Shown: positions 26,322 to 37,846 of the stretch, piece by piece
How the letters are laid out: every line of letters starts with the position of its first letter
Numbering within the stretch: position 1 is the stretch's first letter
Assembly (NCBI GenBank): GCA_945861265.1
Contig: CAMAUC010000014.1
Span: 1-62,195 of the forward strand
Direction of reading: 5' to 3'
Length of the DNA stretch: 62,195 bases
Source of the DNA: Rhizobium sp. Q54
GTDB taxonomy: Bacteria > Pseudomonadota > Alphaproteobacteria > Rhizobiales > Xanthobacteraceae
The notes under the pieces: model-generated
Told to the model about the DNA's origin: nothing
The model's database searches: none
Seen by the model: only the letters and a program-made list of their open reading frames with translations
Position numbers and translations under genes: made by a program

Positions 26322-27800
26322 ATGTCCGTTCAATCGATTCAGCCAACAGAGAATAAAAAAATGTCCAACGACGATGAGAGCTGGTTGCGGGTCAAGGCAC
26401 GTCTGCGCGCCGAAGTCGGTGACGACGTCTTCTCCAGCTGGTTTGCGCGCATGGACCTCGAGCAGCTTGCCGACGGCGTGGTGCGGCTGTCGGTGCCGAC
26501 GCGTTTTCTGAAGAGCTGGATTCAGTCGCATTATGCCGAGCGGGTGCTGGCCTGCTGGCAGGCAGAGCAGGAGCAGGTCGGGCGTATTGAACTGATCGTC
26601 CGGTCGGCGGTCCTCAAGACCACGGTGCAGCCGAAACCGAAGGCCGAGTTGATGGCCGCCAGCGATGGCGCGCGTGGCTTCGGCAACGGTATCAACGGCG
26701 GTAACGGCGTCGGCCGTCCGATGTCGGCTGGAGACCCGGGCGTGCATGAAGCGCTCGGCGGTTCGCCGCTCGACGCGCGGCTGACCTTCGACAGTTTTGT
26801 CGTCGGCCGCTCCAATACGCTGGCGCAGGCCGCCGCCCGTCAGGTCGCCGCCGCTCGGCGCGGCGATCCGGTGATGTTCAATCCGCTCTACATCCATGCC
26901 GGCGTCGGCTTAGGCAAGACGCATCTGTTGCAGGCGATCACCTGGGCCGGCAACGCCGCCAATGAACGCAAGGTGCTCTATCTCACCGCCGAGAAGTTCA
27001 TGTACGGTTTCGTTTCGGCGCTGCGCACGCAGACCGCGCTCGCCTTCAAGGAAGCGCTGCGCGGTATCGGTGTGCTTGTGATCGACGACTTGCAGTTCCT
27101 GCAGGGCAAGTCGACCCAGGCCGAGTTCTGCCACACGCTCAACGCGCTGATCGATGCCGGGCGCCAGGTCGTCATCGCCTCCGACCGGCCGCCGTCGGAA
27201 CTGGAAAGCCTCGACGACCGCGTGCGTTCGCGGCTGGCCGGCGGTCTCGTGGTCGAGATGGGCACGCTCGGCGAGGAATTGCGTTTTGAAATCCTCAAGG
27301 CGCGTGTCGTGTCGGCGCGCTCGCATCATCCGTCATTCGACGTGCCGCTGCCGGTGCTGGCCTACATCGCCAAGACCGTCACCCATAACGGCCGCGACCT
27401 GGAAGGCGCGCTTAATCGCCTGCTGGCGCACAACAAGCTGACCGGACAGTCGGTGACGCTGGAAATGGCCGAGCGTGAAGTGCGCGACCTGATCCGGCCG
27501 CAGGAACCCAAGCGGGTCAAGATCGAGGACATTCAGCGCATCGTCGCGCGCCAGTACAATGTCAGCCGTTCCGATCTGTTGTCGTCGCGCCGCACCGCCA
27601 ATGTCGTCCGCCCGCGCCAGGTGGCGATGTATCTGGCCAAGACGCTGACCTTGCGGTCGCTGCCCGAGATAGGGCGCCGGTTTGGCGGCCGCGATCACAC
27701 CACGGTTCTGCACGCGGTGCGCAAGATCGAGGGCCTGGTCGGCAACGACATGGCGCTGGCCGAGGAAATCGAGATCCTCAAGAGGCAGTTGCAGGAGTAG
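26322..27800 (+). CDS. dnaA: Chromosomal replication initiator protein DnaA
   Basis: 492 residues. Domain I begins at [21 protein letters not shown]; a Gly/Asn-rich linker (about 125-150) is domain II; the AAA+ domain carries Walker A GVGLGKTH and Walker [10 protein letters not shown]; the C-terminal DNA-binding domain has the signature [16 protein letters not shown]. It melts the origin as an ATP-bound oligomer. An internal start at 26361 (MSNDDES) fits related proteins better and has AGAGAA upstream, so the true start may be there. dnaN and recF follow, the classical order. Confidence 0.96.
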   Translation: MSVQSIQPTENKKMSNDDESWLRVKARLRAEVGDDVFSSWFARMDLEQLADGVVRLSVPTRFLKSWIQSHYAERVLACWQAEQEQVGRIELIVRSAVLKTTVQPKPKAELMAASDGARGFGNGINGGNGVGRPMSAGDPGVHEALGGSPLDARLTFDSFVVGRSNTLAQAAARQVAAARRGDPVMFNPLYIHAGVGLGKTHLLQAITWAGNAANERKVLYLTAEKFMYGFVSALRTQTALAFKEALRGIGVLVIDDLQFLQGKSTQAEFCHTLNALIDAGRQVVIASDRPPSELESLDDRVRSRLAGGLVVEMGTLGEELRFEILKARVVSARSHHPSFDVPLPVLAYIAKTVTHNGRDLEGALNRLLAHNKLTGQSVTLEMAEREVRDLIRPQEPKRVKIEDIQRIVARQYNVSRSDLLSSRRTANVVRPRQVAMYLAKTLTLRSLPEIGRRFGGRDHTTVLHAVRKIEGLVGNDMALAEEIEILKRQLQE

Positions 27801-27816
27801 CTCTTCCAGCCATCTC

Positions 27817-27839
27817 CCCCTTCCCTTAGCGGGAAGGGG
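27817..27839. repeat. Perfect 9-bp hairpin between dnaA and dnaN
   Basis: CCCCTTCCC (27817-27825), loop TTAGC, GGGAAGGGG (27831-27839). It is 17 bases past the dnaA stop. It could be a weak terminator or a remnant of the CCCTCTCC-type repeat seen at 45653; no T-run follows. Confidence 0.6.
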
Positions 27840-28004
27840 TAAAGCCCTGTGGACGTCTGGGGAAAGTTTGGCCCGCCCCACCGCCGCCCTTGCTTAAATG
27901 CCCCGCTCTTGCCACCTTTGCCCCCCGGCTCCGCATGCGCGGATGGCCGGCTTGCCGTTGCGCCTGGTTTAGGGGCTCATTTTAGGCGCTGAAGCGGGTC
28001 TCCC

Positions 28005-29123
28005 ATGAAAGTTACTGTCGAGCGTGCTGAACTGCTGAAATCCCTGGGCCACGTCCATCGCGTGGTCGAGCGGCGCAATACCATTCCCATTCTCGCCAAC
28101 GTGCTGGTCCGTGCCGACAAGGGCAAACTCAGCATGAAGGCGACCGACCTCGATCTCGAAGTCACCGATTCGATCGCGGCCGAAGTCGCCCCCGGCGGCT
28201 CGACCACCGTGCCGGCGCATATGTTCTACGACATCGTGCGCAAGCTGCCCGAGGGCTCGCAGATCGTCATCGAGGGTTCCGGCGACCGCGCCGTGCTGTC
28301 GATCCGCGCCGGCCGCTCGCGCTTCACGCTCCAGACATTGCCGGAAAGCGACTTTCCCGATCTCGCCGCCGGCGAGATGAGCCACAAATTCTCCGTGCCG
28401 GCCGCCGACCTCAAACGGCTGATCGACAAGACCCAATTTGCGATCTCCACCGAGGAAACGCGCTACTACCTCAACGGCATCTACCTGCACGCGGCAGGCA
28501 GCGCCAAGACCGCGACCTTGCGCGCGGTGGCGACCGACGGCCATCGGCTGGCGCAGGTCGAACTGCCGCTGCCGGAGGGTGCGGCCGGCATGCCCGGCAT
28601 CATCGTGCCGCGCAAGACGGTCGCCGAGGTGCAGCGCCTGATCGAGACCGGCGAGGGCGAGGTCCAGATCGAATTGTCGGCCGGCAAGATCCGCTTCTCG
28701 ATCGGCAATGTGGTGCTGACCTCGAAACTGATCGACGGCACGTTCCCGGATTACGGCCGGGTCATCCCGGCCAATAACGACAAGAGCCTGATCGTCGACA
28801 AGAAGGATTTCGAGGCCGCGGTCGACCGCGTCTCGACCGTGTCGAGCGAGCGCGGCCGCGCCGTCAAATTGTCGATCACCGCCGGTCGGCTGGTTTTGTC
28901 GGTGACCAATCCGGATTCAGGCTCGGCGACGGAAGAACTCGAGGTCGAGTACGACTCGGATCCACTCGATATCGGCTTCAACTCGCGTTACCTGCTCGAC
29001 ATCGCCGCGCAGATCGAAGGCGAAGTCGCGGTGCTCAAGCTCGCCGATCCGGGGTCGCCGACTTTGGTTCAGGACAAGGACGCCAAAGGCGCGCTCTATG
29101 TCCTGATGCCGATGCGGGTGTAG
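28005..29123 (+). CDS. dnaN: DNA polymerase III sliding clamp, beta subunit
   Basis: 372 residues, three topologically equal clamp domains. Diagnostic stretches are MKVTVERAELLKSLGHV, VERRNTIPILANVL, FAISTEETRYYLNGIYL and the C-terminal VLMPMRV. The dimer encircles DNA and tethers polymerase III and repair enzymes. It lies 204 bases after dnaA, so it may have its own promoter; CTGTGGAC at 27848 is only a poor DnaA-box match. recF follows. Confidence 0.97.
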   Translation: MKVTVERAELLKSLGHVHRVVERRNTIPILANVLVRADKGKLSMKATDLDLEVTDSIAAEVAPGGSTTVPAHMFYDIVRKLPEGSQIVIEGSGDRAVLSIRAGRSRFTLQTLPESDFPDLAAGEMSHKFSVPAADLKRLIDKTQFAISTEETRYYLNGIYLHAAGSAKTATLRAVATDGHRLAQVELPLPEGAAGMPGIIVPRKTVAEVQRLIETGEGEVQIELSAGKIRFSIGNVVLTSKLIDGTFPDYGRVIPANNDKSLIVDKKDFEAAVDRVSTVSSERGRAVKLSITAGRLVLSVTNPDSGSATEELEVEYDSDPLDIGFNSRYLLDIAAQIEGEVAVLKLADPGSPTLVQDKDAKGALYVLMPMRV

Positions 29124-29213
29124 GTCTCACTCGGTCTCATCCTGAGGATGCTTGCGCAGCAGGCGTCTCGAAGGCGGGTTGAGTGCGGAACGGTGCTGCA
29201 CTACAGCAAAGCA

Positions 29214-30359
29214 ATGACCGCCGCCTTCATTCGCCGCCTGACGCTCACGAATTTCCGCAGCTATCACGCCGCGCAGCTTTCGCTTGAGGAAGCCGGTCCG
29301 GTGGTGCTGACCGGCGTCAATGGCGCCGGCAAGACCAATCTGATCGAAGCGATCTCGATGCTGGCGCCGGGTCGCGGCCTGCACCGCGCCACCATGGACG
29401 AACTGGCGTTCTCGGAAGGCGACGGCTCCTGGGCAGTGTCGGCCGAGATCGAGGGCATGCTCGGCCTGTCGACGCTCGGCACCGGCATCGATCCGCCGGC
29501 TGGCGAAGATGCGCCAACCAACCGCAAATGCCGCATCGACCGCGAGAATGTCGGCTCGGCGGTCGCCTTTGCCGAACATCTGCGTGTGGTCTGGCTGACG
29601 CCGTCGATGGACCCTCTGTTCAACGGTCCCGCCTCCGAACGCAGACGCTTTCTCGATCGTTTGGTGCTCGCGGTCGATGCGCAGCACTCCAGCCGCGTCA
29701 ACGCGCTGGAGCGGTCGCTGCGCTCGCGCAATCGTCTCCTGGAAGACAGAAGCAGCGACGCGCATTGGCTCGATGCCATCGAGCACGAAACGGCGGAAGT
29801 CGCCGTCGCGGTGGCCGCGGCGCGCGCGGAAACCGTCAACCGGCTCGCTGCCGCACTGGAGGCGACGCGGGATCAGGCGCCGGCCTTCGCTTTGCCCGAT
29901 ATCGCGCTCGACGGCTGGATGGAAAAGATGCTGCCGGACCGCAACGCGCGCGAGATCGAGGATCGCTATCGCGAACTCCTGAAGGAAAATCGCGCGCGCG
30001 ATGCCGCCGCCGGCCGCACGCTCGACGGGCCGCACCGCTCGGATTTTCTGGTCACCCATGCTGGCAAGGGCATCCCCGCCGCGGAGGCTTCGACCGGCGA
30101 GCAAAAGGCGCTGCTGATCCGCCTTGTGCTGGCGCATGCGCGGCTGATCAAGGAGATGACGGGCTATGCGCCGGTGATGCTGCTCGACGAGGTGGTGGCG
30201 CATCTCGATCCGCTGCGCCGCGCCGCGCTATACGACGCGCTGTCATCGCTCGGCGCACAAGTGTGGATGACGGGAGCGGACCCGGCGGCCTTCGGCGACA
30301 TCGCCGGCCGCGCCGCGATGTTCGAGGTGCGCGGCGGCAATGTCGCGCCGCTCGGCTAG
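29214..30359 (+). CDS. recF: DNA replication and repair protein RecF
   Basis: 381 residues. SMC-like ATPase: LTLTNFRSY at the start, Walker A GVNGAGKTN at about 36-44, the signature region ASTGEQKALLI and Walker B LLDEVVAHLD. RecF with RecO and RecR loads RecA at gaps. The start MTAAFIRRL is the family start although no good Shine-Dalgarno is visible; a GTG/ATG-type extension to 29148 lacks conserved sequence. It completes dnaA-dnaN-recF. Confidence 0.94.
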   Translation: MTAAFIRRLTLTNFRSYHAAQLSLEEAGPVVLTGVNGAGKTNLIEAISMLAPGRGLHRATMDELAFSEGDGSWAVSAEIEGMLGLSTLGTGIDPPAGEDAPTNRKCRIDRENVGSAVAFAEHLRVVWLTPSMDPLFNGPASERRRFLDRLVLAVDAQHSSRVNALERSLRSRNRLLEDRSSDAHWLDAIEHETAEVAVAVAAARAETVNRLAAALEATRDQAPAFALPDIALDGWMEKMLPDRNAREIEDRYRELLKENRARDAAAGRTLDGPHRSDFLVTHAGKGIPAAEASTGEQKALLIRLVLAHARLIKEMTGYAPVMLLDEVVAHLDPLRRAALYDALSSLGAQVWMTGADPAAFGDIAGRAAMFEVRGGNVAPLG

Positions 30360-30480
30360 CCCTGGGTTCCATTCGCCGCCCAATTACCCTTTATTAATCG
30401 CAATCTTTTGAATTCATTGAAAATAGGAACGATAGTCCCCCTCAAACCTTTACATGGGCGTGGAGAGACACGGGAAATGG

Positions 30481-30699
30481 ATGTGGGCGATGCCAAACGA
30501 TACTTTAACAGCGGGAGATCGGTTGAAGCGTGAATTGCAGCGCGCGGTGGAGCGTATTCGGACCGAACTCGACAAGATCGAAATTCTCTCGGCGGCAATG
30601 TCCGCCTTCAGCAAGCCGGTTCCAGACTATGAACCCGGGTTCCGTCATTTGCGGCATTTAACGGCGAGCGCGCTCGAGCTGAACAGCGCACGGCGCTGA
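30481..30699 (+). CDS. Small hypothetical helical protein
   Basis: 72 residues, not recognised. Charged heptad-like sequence (GDRLKRELQRAVERIRTE) suggests a helix or coiled coil, followed by an aromatic-proline stretch (PVPDYEPGF) and a second helix. Codon use is like neighbouring genes, and GGGA lies before the ATG at 30481. Starts at 30454 and 30490 are also possible. It sits between recF and the convergent ClC gene, with its stop 14 bases from that gene's end. Confidence 0.55.
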   Translation: MWAMPNDTLTAGDRLKRELQRAVERIRTELDKIEILSAAMSAFSKPVPDYEPGFRHLRHLTASALELNSARR

Positions 30700-30712
30700 A
30701 CAGCGCAAAAGC

Positions 30713-32470
30713 TCAAACCTCGCCCAGCAGTTCCCGCCTTTGCCGCTCCGAAGCGTCGGAGAACCGTCGCAAGGCATGGGCTTCGCTGAGCAGGCCGAGA
30801 ACCTGCCGACGTTCAACTGAATCGACGACAGCCAAGGCCTCGGCCTCGTACGTGCCAAAGGCGGCGATGGCCTCCTGCGCGGTCATCTGCGGCAGCACGA
30901 CATGATTGGCGTGGTGTAGAATACTGCGTAGCGGCGTCACCGACGGTAGTTCCGCCGCATGGGCTTCGGCGACCAGCACCATGCCGGAATAGCGCCCCTC
31001 CTCATCGACCGCGATCACCTGATTGGTCGAACCGAGCGGAAAGGCCTGCCGGAAGGCCGCGACGTCGGCCTCCACGGGCGTCGTGCGCACGTCGGCGCGC
31101 ATCATCTGCGCCACTGTCAGATCCCTGATCCAGCCGACATCGGCGGCGCCGCGGATAGTTTCGCCGCGCAGATGGAAGCGCCAGGTGGTGAATGAGTAGC
31201 CGAAGAATTCGCGCGTTACCTGCATCGATAAGATGACAGCGATCAGCACCGCGGTGGTCAGCCACAGATCGCCGGTCGTCTCCAGCGCGATGAAGGTCAT
31301 GGTCAAAGGCCCGCCGATCACGGCGACCGACAGCGCGCTCATGCCGATGATGGCGTAGGCGTCGGGATTGAGCGCCAGCGATGGCCAAAGCGCGTTCATC
31401 CCGGTCGCAAACATCTGGCCGCCCAGCGCGCCGAGCAGCAACGAGGCAAAGAACAAGCCGCCGCGAAAGCCGCTGCCGAGCGAAATGATCGAGGCCAGCG
31501 CTTTCAGCGCGAAGATGGTGGCGATGGCCGCGATCGGCAGCTTGAAAATGCCGGTCAGATGCAAGGCGCCGTGGCCGGACGACATCACCTGCGGCGACAC
31601 CAGCGCCAGCAAGCCGACCAGAATCCCGCCCAGCATCGGACGCAGACCCGGCCGCACCCGCGCCTTGGCAAACAGCAACTCGCAGGCGGCGACGCCGCGC
31701 ATCAGCAGAATGCCGAAAACGGCGGCGATGAGGCCGAGGCCGCCGGCGATCAGAATATCGTGCAGCGCCAGGGTCGACAATGTGCCCGTGTCGATGCCCA
31801 GCCGGTCGGGCGTGAACACCTGCGCGGTCAAATAGCCGAGCAGCGCCGCCATGCCGACCGGCGCGAGGCTCGCCACCGCGTAGCTGCCGATGATCAATTC
31901 GAAGCCGTAGAACGCGCCGCCCAGCGGCGCGCCGAATGCCCCGGCAATGGCGCCGGCGGCGCCGCAGCCGACCAGCGTCCGCATGTCGCCGCGCCGCAGT
32001 CGGAACGCCTGGCCGATCTTGGAGGCCATGCCGCTGGCGAGCTGGGTGTAGCCGGCCTCCAGCCCGACCGAGGCGCCGACGCCGCTCGACCACACGGTCT
32101 GCGCCGCCACGATCAGGCTGCCGCGCATCGACATGCGGCCGCCGTGCAGCGCATTGGCCTCGACCGGGTCGACTTCGCTGCCGCGCCAGCGGGCGATGGC
32201 CGTCGTCGCCAGACCGAGCAGCAGGCCGCCGAGGCACGGTACCAGCAAGGTCGCGAGCGGATTGAGCGTCAGTTGACCGGACAGCCGTGCGCCCGGCTCG
32301 ATGCCGAAGAGTTGCAGATGCATAAAGGCGACGGCAGCGCCCATGCCGGCAACGACCAGTCCCGCCGTCGCGCCAGCCAAGGCTGCGAGCACAATGACGC
32401 TCGATTCGCGCGCGCGCACGATGGCGCGCAGGCGGTGCGGGACTTCGAAGTTCCGATTGAACCAGAGCAT
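30713..32470 (-). CDS. ClC-family chloride channel/transporter with C-terminal CBS pair
   Basis: 585 residues: about 10-12 membrane helices (about 15-430) and two CBS domains (about 450-575). Anion-pathway motifs are recognisable: SSGVGAS (GSGIP region), GLEAGY with the gating Glu (GREGP region), and GSGFRGGLF (GXFXP region). The position equivalent to the internal proton glutamate Glu203 of CLC-ec1 appears to be Leu (GFELI). That resembles the ClcB subtype and leaves channel versus exchanger open. The CBS pair may bind adenine nucleotides. A GTG at 32527 would add 19 residues. Confidence 0.87.
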   Translation of the reverse strand: MLWFNRNFEVPHRLRAIVRARESSVIVLAALAGATAGLVVAGMGAAVAFMHLQLFGIEPGARLSGQLTLNPLATLLVPCLGGLLLGLATTAIARWRGSEVDPVEANALHGGRMSMRGSLIVAAQTVWSSGVGASVGLEAGYTQLASGMASKIGQAFRLRRGDMRTLVGCGAAGAIAGAFGAPLGGAFYGFELIIGSYAVASLAPVGMAALLGYLTAQVFTPDRLGIDTGTLSTLALHDILIAGGLGLIAAVFGILLMRGVAACELLFAKARVRPGLRPMLGGILVGLLALVSPQVMSSGHGALHLTGIFKLPIAAIATIFALKALASIISLGSGFRGGLFFASLLLGALGGQMFATGMNALWPSLALNPDAYAIIGMSALSVAVIGGPLTMTFIALETTGDLWLTTAVLIAVILSMQVTREFFGYSFTTWRFHLRGETIRGAADVGWIRDLTVAQMMRADVRTTPVEADVAAFRQAFPLGSTNQVIAVDEEGRYSGMVLVAEAHAAELPSVTPLRSILHHANHVVLPQMTAQEAIAAFGTYEAEALAVVDSVERRQVLGLLSEAHALRRFSDASERQRRELLGEV

Positions 32471-32527
32471 GACGTTACGATCGGCGGTAAAATTGTTCGG
32501 CCGGTGGCAAGCCTGCTTAGAGGCCAC

Positions 32528-35240
<2,713 letters not shown>

Positions 35241-35252
35241 ACGGCCGCGGCT

Positions 35253-35429
35253 TTACGACGTCAGCCTCGCCCCGATCGCCAAACCGATGGCGATCGCGCC
35301 GAGGAACAGAAACAGGAAAATGCCGAACAGCCATTTGGCGATTGTTGCCGAGGCTTCCTCCACGCCCGTGAAGCCGAACAGGCCGGCGACGATGGCGATC
35401 AACAAAAAGACGACGGCCCATTTCAGCAT
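35253..35429 (-). CDS. DUF1328 small membrane protein
   Basis: 58 residues: starts MLKWAVVFLLIAIVAGLFGF and ends GLAIGARLTS. Two hydrophobic helices (about 4-20 and 32-53) flank GVEEASATIAKWLF. This matches the DUF1328 (YtjA-like) family, tiny inner-membrane proteins of unknown role, often stress-linked. GGGAG lies upstream of the ATG. The stop is 13 bases from the gyrB stop, so the two genes converge. Confidence 0.85.
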   Translation of the reverse strand: MLKWAVVFLLIAIVAGLFGFTGVEEASATIAKWLFGIFLFLFLGAIAIGLAIGARLTS

Positions 35430-35462
35430 CGGTAAACTCCCGTTCTAATCCAGTTTAACCGG

Positions 35463-36362
35463 CTATGCCGGCTTGCGGTTCCATATCGGGCTCGGCGGAT
35501 TAGGCGCCAGCGAGCGCGGGTCGCGCGCCGGCCAGCGGCCGGCTTCGGCACGGCCCAGAAAGTCCCCGACGACGGCGTTGAAGAGGTCCGGTTCTTCCAG
35601 ATTGACCACATGGCCGGTCTTGGGAAACATCACCAGACCGGAAGCGGCAATCGCACTCTTCAAGAACAGGCTCGATTCAATGCAGCGCTCGTCCTCGTCG
35701 CCGACTACGATCAGCGCCGGGATCGTCAGCTTGCGGATCGCGTCCTCGAAGTCGAGCAGCGACGGCCGCGAGCCCTGAAAGCCGCGCGATGTGTTGGCCG
35801 AGCCGCGCGCATCGTGCTCGGCGAATTGACGCAGGAATTCGGCAAAGCCGCGCGGATCCTTTATCTCGAACGGAACGCGGCTCGGCCCGCAGCCATAGAC
35901 TTCCGCGACGCGCGCCGCGCCTTCGCTCTCGAACAGGTCGGCGACCGCGCGCGAACTCTTGTAATGCTCGGCAACGTAATCGCGCTCGAAGCCCGAGCCG
36001 GTACCCGCCAGTACCAGCGAGCGGACGCGCGCGGGTTGATTGATCGCGACTTGCAAGGCGGTGTATCCGCCCATCGACAGGCCAATCAAATGCGCCTTGT
36101 CGATTTTCAAATGATCGAGCACGGCGACGCAATCGCGCATCACATGCAAGTATGAATAGCTATTCGCGTCGGAAGGGATATCGGATGGCGTATAGCCGCG
36201 CGCAGAATAGGTGATGCAGCGATGGCGCTTGCCGTACTCGCGCATCTGCGGCTCCCAGCCGCGATAATCGGCGGCGAATTCATGCACGAACAGGATCGGC
36301 GTCCCCTTGCCGATTTCCTCGTAGTAGAGCTTCACGTTGTCGGCTGTCGTTGCGTAAGGCAT
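35463..36362 (-). CDS. Alpha/beta hydrolase
   Basis: 299 residues, the 3-oxoadipate enol-lactonase/haloperoxidase-like branch. The nucleophile is Ser96 in GLSMGG, with Asp in VVGDEDERC and His in KTGHVVN; the oxyanion region is FVHEFAAD. Substrate unknown. Its ATG overlaps the TAA of the upstream ligase gene by one base (TAATG), so it is translated with the GS-like gene and probably acts on the same pathway. Confidence 0.9.
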   Translation of the reverse strand: MPYATTADNVKLYYEEIGKGTPILFVHEFAADYRGWEPQMREYGKRHRCITYSARGYTPSDIPSDANSYSYLHVMRDCVAVLDHLKIDKAHLIGLSMGGYTALQVAINQPARVRSLVLAGTGSGFERDYVAEHYKSSRAVADLFESEGAARVAEVYGCGPSRVPFEIKDPRGFAEFLRQFAEHDARGSANTSRGFQGSRPSLLDFEDAIRKLTIPALIVVGDEDERCIESSLFLKSAIAASGLVMFPKTGHVVNLEEPDLFNAVVGDFLGRAEAGRWPARDPRSLAPNPPSPIWNRKPA

Positions 36363-37843
36363 TAAAATAAATCCAGATATTCTTTCTGTTCCCAGGCGGT
36401 GACGGCAGTCGGATCGCCGGCTTCGTCGGCGTCCTTTTGGTAGCGCGCGAACTCGGCGTCCTTGATATGCGCATAATAGTCGACAAAGGCGCCGCCGAAT
36501 CCCGCACGGAAGGCGTCGTCGCCGCGCAATGCCGTCGTGGCCTCGTTCAGGGATTTCGGCAGTAAGGCGGCCTCCATCTCGTAAGGCGTATCGGCGGACG
36601 GCCCCGGCTCGCTGCGTCTGGCGATGCCGTCGAGGCCGGCATAAATTTGTGAGGCCATATACAGATAAGGATTGGCGGCCGGCTCGCCGACCCGGTTCTC
36701 AAGGTGAGTGGATGGATCGCCCGGCTGTCCCATCAGCCGCATCATCACGCCGCGATTGTCCCGGCCCCAGATGGCGCGGTCCGGCGCCAGCGAATAAGAA
36801 CGATAGCGCTTGTAGCCGTTGACCGTCGGCGTGGTGAAAGCCGCCGCCGCGCGCGCGTGATTGAGAACGCCGCCGAGATAATAACGGCCGAGCGTGGACA
36901 GTCCGTCCGGATCGGCGAAGGCGTTGCGCTTCGATCTCGTCTCGATCAGCGATTGATGCAAATGCCAGCCGCTCGACACCATATTCGCCAAAGACGGGCG
37001 GCACATGAAACTCGCAAGGTAACCGTTGCGGCGTGCGATCTGCTTCACAGCGCTGCGAAACAAAATCATTGTGTCGGCGGCGTCCATGCCGATCTGCGGC
37101 CGGAAGGTGAACTCGACCTGGCTCGGGCCGATTTCTATTTCGACCGAGCGCAGCGGCAGGCCGAGTGCCAGCAATCCGCGCCGCAAGATCTCGATTGCCG
37201 GATCGAGCATGTCGAAACGCGATTCGGTGAGATACTGATAGCCTTGTGTCAGCAGGCTGACCTCGGGCGCTTCCGGCGGCCAGGTGGCGTCAACCGGTGC
37301 GAGCCGCGGGTTGTCGAGCTTGAACAGGTGAAATTCCACCTCCAGCCCGGCCATGAAATCGTAACCGGCTTTACCAAGCGTTATCAATGCGTTGCGATAG
37401 ATCGCCCGGGTCGAAAAGGGCACCACTTTGCCGTTCGAGAACACGATGTCGCACAGAACCCAGCCGGTGTTGGCGGCCCACGGCAGGACGCGAAATGTCG
37501 TCGGGTCGGCGACCATGACGAAGTCGGCGCCGCCCTGCATCTCCGCCATGCCGAAACCGCCGCCGGCGGTGAAAACCGGAAACACGCTTTTGTGCGACGT
37601 ATCCTTGGCGAGCAAAGTTGTCGTCATGGTGACGCCGTTGCGCAACGCGCCGGCGACTTCCGACGCCAACAGCGTCTTGCCGCGCAACACGCCGTGCTGA
37701 TCGGCGAAAGAGAAACGCACGACTTCGAGTTTGGCGCGCTTGATCGCGCGCTCGATCTCGGCCGCGGCTTTCTCTTGCGCGGTGCTCCATAGACCGTGGC
37801 GCTCGACGAAGCTTTGCGCCGCTTTGCCTTTTTGCGGAGGCAT
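36362..37843 (-). CDS. Glutamine-synthetase-like ligase
   Basis: 493 residues. An N-terminal beta-grasp domain (about 38-135) precedes a GS catalytic domain with intact metal and substrate residues: GLEVEFHLF (two Glu), SSGWHLHQSL (His), NRVGEPAANPY and WGRDNRG. It is not the primary nitrogen-assimilating GlnA: it lacks the adenylylation loop sequence and the usual start. Such homologues ligate glutamate to amines (PuuA, IpuC, aniline-type ligases). It lies 3 bases after the Rieske gene and overlaps the hydrolase, so a joint amine or aromatic-amine catabolic role is likely but unproved. Confidence 0.85.
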   Translation of the reverse strand: MPPQKGKAAQSFVERHGLWSTAQEKAAAEIERAIKRAKLEVVRFSFADQHGVLRGKTLLASEVAGALRNGVTMTTTLLAKDTSHKSVFPVFTAGGGFGMAEMQGGADFVMVADPTTFRVLPWAANTGWVLCDIVFSNGKVVPFSTRAIYRNALITLGKAGYDFMAGLEVEFHLFKLDNPRLAPVDATWPPEAPEVSLLTQGYQYLTESRFDMLDPAIEILRRGLLALGLPLRSVEIEIGPSQVEFTFRPQIGMDAADTMILFRSAVKQIARRNGYLASFMCRPSLANMVSSGWHLHQSLIETRSKRNAFADPDGLSTLGRYYLGGVLNHARAAAAFTTPTVNGYKRYRSYSLAPDRAIWGRDNRGVMMRLMGQPGDPSTHLENRVGEPAANPYLYMASQIYAGLDGIARRSEPGPSADTPYEMEAALLPKSLNEATTALRGDDAFRAGFGGAFVDYYAHIKDAEFARYQKDADEAGDPTAVTAWEQKEYLDLF

Positions 37844-37846
37844 CGG

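Noticed and set aside
26322-26360. dnaA start at 26361 rather than 26322
   Set aside because: Not fully rejected: the internal start fits relatives, but the longer frame is kept because neither start has a decisive ribosome-binding site.
27841-27860. DnaA box candidate CTGTGGAC
   Set aside because: Only the first half matches TGTGGATAA, and there is no cluster.
29124-29213. Possible degenerate CATCCTGAGGA...GTCTCGAAGG repeat between dnaN and recF
   Set aside because: It resembles a dispersed Bradyrhizobium repeat, but the inverted arms are too eroded here to support a feature.
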